Source of the DNA: Paenarthrobacter nitroguajacolicus JCM 14115
Lineage (GTDB): Bacteria > Actinomycetota > Actinomycetes > Actinomycetales > Micrococcaceae
Assembly: GCA_001313365.1 (NCBI GenBank)
Contig: BBFS01000088.1
Location: 1-20,018 of the forward strand
Length of the DNA stretch: 20,018 bases
Reading direction: 5' to 3'
In this document: one piece after another, positions 14,768 through 20,018 of the stretch
How the letters are laid out: each line of letters begins with the position of its first letter
How positions within the stretch are numbered: position 1 is the stretch's first letter
Translations under genes and position numbers: made by a program
The notes under the pieces: generated by a model
Database searches by the model: none
Told to the model about the DNA's origin: nothing
What the model saw: the letters and a program-made list of their open reading frames with translations, nothing else

Positions 14768-16523
14768 CTATTCCACAAGCTTTCCGGCGACCGAGTCTTC
14801 AGCATGGGCCTCAGCTAAGGCCCGGAAGGAGTCTGGAGCCGGGGCCAGCGTTTCGAAGCTGACACCTTCACCTGGTGACCAGACGAAGTTTCCCTGCAGT
14901 GCGGGATCCAGCGTTGGGTAGTCGGCCCGGTTGTGTGCTCCACGGGTTTCGCGGCGTTCAAGAGCACACTCCAAGGTGCTCGTGCGGCGAGGAGGGAACC
15001 CAGAAGGTCGTAGGCGTGGGCCAGGTCGTCGAACCCCGCAATGTCCGGGTGCGCTGTAACGAACTGCGCACGTCCCTCCAGATCATCCAGCTTCCCTAGT
15101 CCCGCCTGCAGCCCCCTGCTCAGTGCGCACTACGCCGGCGTGCTCGGTCATCAGATTCCGCAGTTCACGCTGCAGCCGACGCGCTGACTCCGTACCCTTC
15201 CCGTTCAGCAGGCTTCGCATTTCGTTGCGGGCAAGACCGACTGCTGCAGGATCCCGATGAACATCAGTGAGCGAACGTACGTACTCGGCCACGTGCTCGC
15301 CGGTGATACGCCCATAGACGAGCAGCTCAATCAGGGAGTTTCCTCCGAGGCGATTGGCACCGTGCAGCCTGAGGATGCCTCTCCGATGGCATACAGTCCG
15401 TTCACTCCCGTTCCGTGGTCCTCCGGGGGGGCAACCCAGACTCCGCCCATCGAGTAGTGAGCGGTAGGTGCGATCTCCATCTTGGTAGTGGTGATGTCCA
15501 GCATCTGGAGGTCAATCAAGGTGCGATAAACCCTGGGCAGCTTTTCCATGATGGTCTCTCGGGGCAGGTGGGAGACGTCCAGGTAGACCCCCCCGCCCTT
15601 CGCAGTCCCTCGGCCTCGGCGACCTCGGTGAATCCGGCCAGGGCCACGCGGTCTCGGGTGGAGAGCTCCATCCGCTCGGGGTCGTAACGTTCCATGAAGC
15701 GCTCGCCGAGTGCGTTGGTGAGGATGCCGCCTTCTCCGCGAGCCGCTTCGGACACCAAGGTGCCTGCGGCGTCGTCGGGCTCAAGCAGGCCTGAGGGGGT
15801 GGAACTGGACCAACTCGGCGTCGCGGATCCGGGCACCGGCCAGGGCAGCCAGGCGGAAAGAGTCGCCGGTGTTCTCATCGCGTCGTGAGGAGGTGTGGCG
15901 CCAGATGCGCGTATGGCCACCGGCGGCGAGGATGACCGCATCGGCGTGGATTTGGACGGGGGGGTGCCATCCACTATGTCGAATCCATAGGCCCCCGAAA
16001 ATCGTTCCGTCGGCCACTAGTAGCCGGGTGATGTACACGGTGTCGATGATGGTACGTTCAACTCTGCCGCGCGGCGCATGAGCGTGCGCTGGATCTCCAG
16101 CCCGGTGTAATCCCCGGCGTAGGCGGTGCGGCGATACTTGTGAGCGCCGAAGAAGCGCTGGGAGATGCGCCCGTCCTCCTCGCGTGCGAACGGCATGCCC
16201 CACTGTTCAAGGTCCTCGATACCGCGGGCCGCGTTCCGGGCTACGGTTTCCACAATGGTCGGGTCGGCCAGGAAGTACGACTCACGCAAGGTGTCTGCGG
16301 CGTGCTGTTCCCAGCTGTCTTCCGGGTCCATGGTGCCCAAGGCAGCGTTGATGCCACCGGCGGCCAGGCTCGTGTGCGCATCATGCTTTCTGCGCTTGCC
16401 CACAGCGAGCACTTGGACGCCTCTCTGGGCGAGTTCAATGGCGGCGCGCAACCCGGCGCCGCCGGTGCCGATGACCAGCACCGAAGTGGACAAGAGACGT
16501 TCTGGAGCTGAAGAGAGGTTCAT
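14768..16523 (-). CDS. SdhA/NadB-family FAD flavoprotein (fumarate reductase/succinate dehydrogenase-like; many frameshifts)
   Basis: The reconstructed protein has about 580 residues. The N-terminal Rossmann loop reads VLVIGTGGAGLRAAIELAQR. The next block HTSLAAGGINAALGT is the FAD-contacting segment of the family. Then come FFGAHKYRRTAYAGDYTG, the AVILAAGGHT strand, FHPSGLLEPDDAAGTLVSEA, the catalytic RGEGGILTNALGERFMERY, VYLDVSHLPRETIMEKLPRV, APTAHYSMGGVWV, and the C-terminal FAD motif SSGLHGANRLGGNSLIELL. A helical tail ends AHAEDSVAGKLVE. Breaks: near 16053, G5 near 15995, C7 at 15958-15964, C5 near 15797, C7 near 15589, near 15338, G5 near 15113, near 14983; most resolve as run-length errors. 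No SdhB gene lies beside it. It is divergent from a LysR gene, a likely regulator. Confidence 0.8.
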
Positions 16524-16600
16524 ATCAGCAACGGTAGGAGGAATATCGCAATGTCTCCAATGAATTATTTGCCTCATCTCGATGCGTTTATGCTATGAGA
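16524..16600. promoter_or_regulatory. Divergent promoter region between flavoprotein and LysR genes
   Basis: A 77-nt AT-richer spacer (ATGAATTATTTGCCTCATC, then TTTATGCTATGAG) separates two divergent starts. LysR proteins usually bind such a spacer and control the divergent gene; that is inferred. TATGCT could be a -10 for the regulator. A T-N11-A box cannot be assigned with confidence. Confidence 0.4.
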
Positions 16601-17545
16601 ATGAAGCTAGACCAGTTGCGTTCCTTTGAGATGGTGGCTCGAGTAGGCCATTTCACACGTGCGCCGAGGAACTGTATCTTGCCCAACCCTCATTGAGCCG
16701 GCAGATCGCAGCACTTGAGGCTCATCTCGGTACGGAGCTCTTCCACCGTCGGCTTCAGGGGGGGTGACACTGACAAACGCGGGGGGGAGTTGCTCCTGCC
16801 CATCGCACGGCGCATGCTCGGCGATGCCCAGGCCGCCCAGGACCAGATCCAGGAACTCGCAGGATTGCGCCGCGGCCGCGTTCGCCTCGGCGCCCCACCT
16901 ACTTTGTGCGTCTCGCTGGTAGCCGATGTTCTGGCCGCTTTCCGCAGCGCTTATCCCGGAGTGGAGTTGCACATCACTGAGGGCGGTTCGCGTTTTCTTG
17001 TTGAGGCCCTCAACGAAAGCACCCTGGATCTGGCCTTGGTGGTCACGCGCGGATCCGACCCCTCCGTGCCGGGCACTGAGCTGGTCCCGCTGCCATCCGA
17101 GGAGCTGGTGGTCATATCCGCTGCGAAATCAGGGTCACCGGAGGAATTCACGCTCGAGGAACTTGCGCACGTGCCGCAGGTTGCGTTCAACCGAAGTTAT
17201 GAGCTGCGCGTGGCCACCGATGCTGCGTTCTCTGCCGCCGGTCTGGAACCCGTGATCGCCGTCGAAGGTGGGGGGGAGATGGACGCCGTGCTTCGCTTCG
17301 TGGAACGCGGTCTGGGTGTTGCAGTGGTGCCGGCCATGGTGGTCATCGACCGGCCGGGGGGGCTGCAGAGCACACGTTTAGTGCGTCCCTCCCTGACGCG
17401 AACCGTCAACCTGGCCCGCCGCAACGACGTCGGACCTTCAGCGGCCGCCGCCGCTATGCAGCAGTTCATCTTCGATACCGTGGACCGGCTCGCAGCACCG
17501 GGCACCGAGCTGTCGCGCTTGGTCACGGCAGCGCCACGTCACTGA
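16601..17545 (+). CDS. LysR-family transcriptional regulator (frameshifted in the N-terminal domain)
   Basis: It starts MKLDQLRSFEMVARVGHFTR. Restoring one base near 16662 gives AAEELYLAQPSLSRQIAALE, the LysR recognition helix, and AHLGTELFHR. Reading G7 at 16748 as G4 and G7 at 16791 as G5 gives SASGVTLTNAGELLLPIARR, the linker consensus. From there the frame is continuous: a ligand-binding domain with VRLGAPPTLCVSLVADVLAA, ESTLDLALVV, and FVERGLGVAVVPAMVV. About 312 residues. Further G7 runs at 17270 and 17355 are in frame (RPGGLQ where G4 gives RPGLQ). It likely regulates the divergent flavoprotein; the effector is unknown. Confidence 0.85.
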
Positions 17546-17645
17546 CCGAGATCAAAACGCCGACGACGCGGCCGCCTGGCTTCAGCGATCGCGTTCAGGG
17601 GGGGGCATGTCGACTTCAGAACACGTTCTGAGTTAGTGTTAGTGG

Positions 17646-18158
17646 ATGAGCGCTACGACAAAACCACAAAGAACTACTCGTTCTTCCGGAACCTCAGGGA
17701 CATCCGGGTCGGTCAAAGCCAGGACTTCCTTCCAGTCTTCTGAACTGAGCCGCTCGTCCGCGGAGGTTTTTGCTGCAGCTGCAGACCATCCTGTTCACGT
17801 CACCCGCCGTGACGGTGAGTCCCTGGTGCTGATGTCGGAAAGCGCAGATGCGGCACGTCGCTCATTGCTGGAACTGGCGGCTCAGCTCGTTGCTGTATCA
17901 ACCAGCACTGAGGGAACACTTGCTGCGCGCATGAGCGATCGCTTTCCATGGATGCTGGCTCTGAGCCCGGCTGATCAGGAGGCATGCGCAGCTGATGTAT
18001 TGGCAGCTGCGCGGGCATCATTTGCCACAAATCAGCCCCACTTGGCCATAGCGGAACTGACCTCGTGGCGTGAGACCGCCACGGCCATCGCTGCGGGGGG
18101 GCTTGGCAATCAACCTACTGACTGGCTTGTGGACACGGACGCGGTCGAGCGTCCGTAG
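17646..18158 (+). CDS. Phd/YefM-type antitoxin with extended C-terminus
   Basis: An intact frame of 170 residues with a Ser/Thr/Lys-rich tail of about 25 residues, then TSFQSSELSRSSAEVFAAAA and DHPVHVTRRDGESLVLMSES, the DNA-binding fold of prevent-host-death antitoxins (RS-EVF, then P-VTRRDGE-LVLM). The helical C-terminal half (ARRSLLELAAQLVAVS and on) would bind the toxin. It is the first gene of a pair, 4 nt before the next. Such antitoxins usually repress their own promoter, probably in 17546-17645, where I see no clear palindrome. One G7 run in frame (AAGGLGN). Confidence 0.75.
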   Translation: MSATTKPQRTTRSSGTSGTSGSVKARTSFQSSELSRSSAEVFAAAADHPVHVTRRDGESLVLMSESADAARRSLLELAAQLVAVSTSTEGTLAARMSDRFPWMLALSPADQEACAADVLAAARASFATNQPHLAIAELTSWRETATAIAAGGLGNQPTDWLVDTDAVERP

Positions 18159-18162
18159 AAAC

Positions 18163-18520
18163 ATGGCGAAGAACGAGAAGAAGAGCGTCAAGGTCGAAAG
18201 ACCAACTAAGAAGAGTGAGTACGAGCTACGCTTTGCCTCCGTGCAGGCGCAGCGCGGTTGGACAGACCTGAAAGCGACGATTAGAAACCCCTTGGCCGAT
18301 GCCTGGGATTTTCTGACCCAGACACCCGAACAGGTGACTCCTTCTAACTATCGCCTACGTGGTGAACTGGGACTCGTTAGGCGCGACGGGGGCCACCCAT
18401 GAGAGGTGGCAACACAAGCCGACGCTTAGGGGCGATGCCCGCATCTGGTTTTACATCGTAGATCGCACGGTCTTTCTGGAACAGGTCCACACAAGTCATC
18501 CCAACGAAACCAAGTCTTGA
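18163..18520 (+). CDS. Toxin partner of the Phd-type antitoxin, RelE/ParE-like (one frameshift)
   Basis: It starts MAKNEKKSVKVERPTKKSE, then YELRFASVQAQRGWTDLKAT and LADAWDFLTQTPEQVTPSNY. The raw frame ends at 18402 after a G5 run. Reading that run as G4 gives LRGELGLVRRDGATHERWQH, then KPTLRGDARIWFYIVDRTVF and LEQVHTSHPNETKS with TGA at 18518, 118 residues. The RGDARIWFYIVDRTVFLEQV end is the typical last strand pair of RelE/ParE-fold toxins. Position 4 nt after an antitoxin supports it. A target (ribosome-bound mRNA or gyrase) cannot be assigned from sequence. Confidence 0.7.
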
Positions 18521-18708
18521 GTGATTAGGCCACTCCGAATAGGAACCATCCTGTTCAGATCGTCCGCGGCACGCTCCAAAGCACTCCGTGCTTGAACGAA
18601 GCTAGACTGTGCGGATCAGGACGGATTGGGGGGATTCCGTGCGAGCTGTTGTCTGTCGCCGTTCCGCTGGTTGGTCGCAGCCAGCAGCCAGCGAACTGAG
18701 GACACGGC

Positions 18709-19330
18709 ATGAACTTCTTCGAGGACTTCCCCAAGCCTGAACCGGTAGAACGCCCAAAGAGTGTGAAGTTTGTACCACCGCCGTGGGCTGGCCCGCCGCA
18801 GGACGAGCTCCCCCACAGTGATGCACATCGGGCAGTTTCTGCACCGCAGCCCCAACCTCGTTTGATGGTCAAGAGTGCGGAGGTCTTCAGAACCGGGTGT
18901 TTGTTCGAAGTGTCGTGGATTATTCGACGGCATGAAGAGAACGACGAGGAATGGTCCATCCTCCATTCGTCAGTTTTTCAGCATGGACCTGTGAGGGGGG
19001 TCCAAGCAACGAGGACTTGCAGCTGCTGTTCGGCGTTGAACTTCCTGATGGCACCAAGGCCAGAACAACTGTTTTTGGGATGGGCAGCTTCTTGGATCCC
19101 AACAATCAACCCGAAGCGCCAACTCTGGCGTTCCGCGGGGGGGTGGTGGCAGCGGCAACGACGACGAAGTATCAGCATCAGGAAACCTCTGGCTGTGGCC
19201 GCTGCCCGCTGACGGAGACATCCGGCTGCTGGCGCAGTGGAAAGGGCTCGGCGTCGAGGAGTGCTCCATCGTGATCGATGGGAGCCAGTTATCGGCTGCC
19301 GCGGCCGGCGTGCAAAGCCTCTGGAGGTGA
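18709..19330 (+). CDS. Conserved actinobacterial hypothetical protein (several frameshifts)
   Basis: MNFFEDFPKPEPVERPKSVK then FVPPPWAGPPQDELP is a recognisable N-terminus of an unnamed actinobacterial family. Correcting runs near 18811, 18995 (G6) and 19137 (G7 to G5) gives VMHIGQFLHRSPNLV, GCLFEVSWIIRRHEENDEEW, NEDLQLLFGVELPDGTKART, FLDPNNQPEAPTLAFRGGGG, LWLWPLPADGDIRLLAQWKG, and LGVEECSIVIDGSQLSAAAA ending SLWR with TGA at 19328. About 205 residues. Soluble and beta-rich; the function is unknown. Confidence 0.65.
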
Positions 19331-19365
19331 CCCGGTTCCGGCGCTGAATGCCAGCGCTCTTCCGA

Positions 19366-20018
19366 ATGACCAATCTTTCCTCCCCCGCCGCTCCGAACCA
19401 TTCACATGACAAACCTCGGAACCCGGCTAAAGGCCCCACCATGATGGCCGCACTGGCAGGCGTGGTGTCGGCCGCCGTCGTTCTTGCCGTTGCAGAGCTG
19501 ATCGGCGCATTCTTCACTGCCAGGGCAACCCCGGTGTTTGCGCTGGATCCACGTTCATCGACTTCACGCCGTCGTGGATGAAAGACTTTGCGATCGCCAC
19601 GTTCGGTACCAACGACAAGGCTGCGCTGTTCGTAGGCATGGGCTTGACCATCGCTGTGCTGGCCTGCGTGCTGGGCGTTGTGGCCTACAAGAAGTGGGCT
19701 CTTGGTGTCCTGGGCGTGCTGTTCATGGGCATAGTGATTGTGGCCAGCGTTCTGACGCGCGCCGGAGTGGGACCCGCCGACGCCATCCCTTCCGTCGTGG
19801 GAACCATCGCCGGGCTCATCGTCTTGCGCCGCCTCATGGTGCCGTTGTGGGGGGGTTGAAGGCGTGGCCTGAAGCTCCCGCTGACATAGCGGCCGACGTC
19901 GAAGATCAAGCTGGTGGCATCGGCACCAGCCGCCGTCGCTTCTTTGCTGCTGCCGGGATCACCGCGGTGGCCGCCGGAATCGCGGCGACCGGTGGGCGGC
20001 TGCTGGGTGCCGCGCGCA
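19366..20018 (+). CDS. Molybdopterin-dependent oxidoreductase, membrane N-terminal part (runs off window)
   Basis: After an N-terminal tail (TNLSSPAAPNHSHDKP), hydrophobic segments follow: AALAGVVSAAVVLAVAELIG, LFVGMGLTIAVLACVLGVVA, ALGVLGVLFMGIVIVASVL, SVVGTIAGLIVLRRL. Then SRRRFFAAAGITAVAAGIAA, a twin-arginine-like basic/hydrophobic motif as found before the catalytic domain of membrane-anchored sulphite-oxidase-type enzymes. Breaks near 19547 (missing G in CTGGATCC), at the G7 near 19850 and near 19869. The molybdenum-binding domain lies beyond the window, so the identification rests on the family's characteristic N-terminal layout. ATG 19366 or 19441 could be the start. Confidence 0.65.

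Noticed and set aside
18555..19517. Minus-strand frames over 18.6-19.5 kb
   Set aside because: The plus-strand gene at 18709-19330 has a recognisable family sequence. The minus frames are its shadow.
1..20018. G7 runs as phase-variable switches
   Set aside because: Phase-variable runs occur in a few surface or modification genes. Here they are in almost every gene, on both strands and between genes, with one dominant length, which fits a technical cause.
1..20018. tRNA or rRNA genes
   Set aside because: No cloverleaf with TTCGA-type arm and no conserved rRNA stretch was seen on either strand.

Overview
The base composition and gene families suggest a chromosomal accessory segment of a high-GC actinobacterium. 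Several proteins (the SdhA-like flavoprotein, the membrane-anchored molybdopterin oxidoreductase, the Phd-type antitoxin with its partner) look most like those of Arthrobacter and related Micrococcaceae. This placement is from memory of the families, not from a search.

Layout. Positions 1-2015 (minus strand) hold an ECF sigma factor, a membrane protein overlapping the window edge that looks like its anti-sigma partner, and upstream a Pro/Thr-rich lipoprotein closed by a perfect 16-bp hairpin terminator. From 2190 to 3647 (plus) there is a SAM methyltransferase and a small P-loop kinase. From about 3.1 to 10.3 kb lies an accessory island of short, unrelated genes in mixed orientation: a barstar homologue, an ankyrin protein, a HEAT-like protein, a zinc-ribbon/55-residue coupled pair, a GNAT acetyltransferase and several orphans. 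A family of near-palindromic elements, most centred on GGATCC, lies between them and often abuts a stop codon. Two diverged 90-bp noncoding repeats bracket one block of the island. From 10.5 to 14.3 kb there are small membrane proteins, two lipoproteins and the remains of a serine recombinase. From 14.4 to 20.0 kb the content looks more chromosomal: DUF1801 protein, stand-alone SdhA/NadB-type flavoprotein divergent from a LysR regulator, a toxin-antitoxin pair, a conserved hypothetical, and the start of a molybdopterin oxidoreductase.

Sequence quality dominates the reading. Runs of exactly seven G or C are extremely common (about 49 by eye, against about 8 of six and 5 of eight). In many genes, shortening such a run to four or five restores the expected protein or reading frame. 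Many genes therefore look frameshifted, including ones with conserved cores, and I read most breaks as consensus errors rather than gene decay. Coordinates for broken genes span the whole reconstructed gene.

The most interesting signal is the 3.1-10.3 kb array: single genes or gene pairs each associated with a related palindrome, like a cassette array, but with no integrase in view and no recognisable integron attC core.
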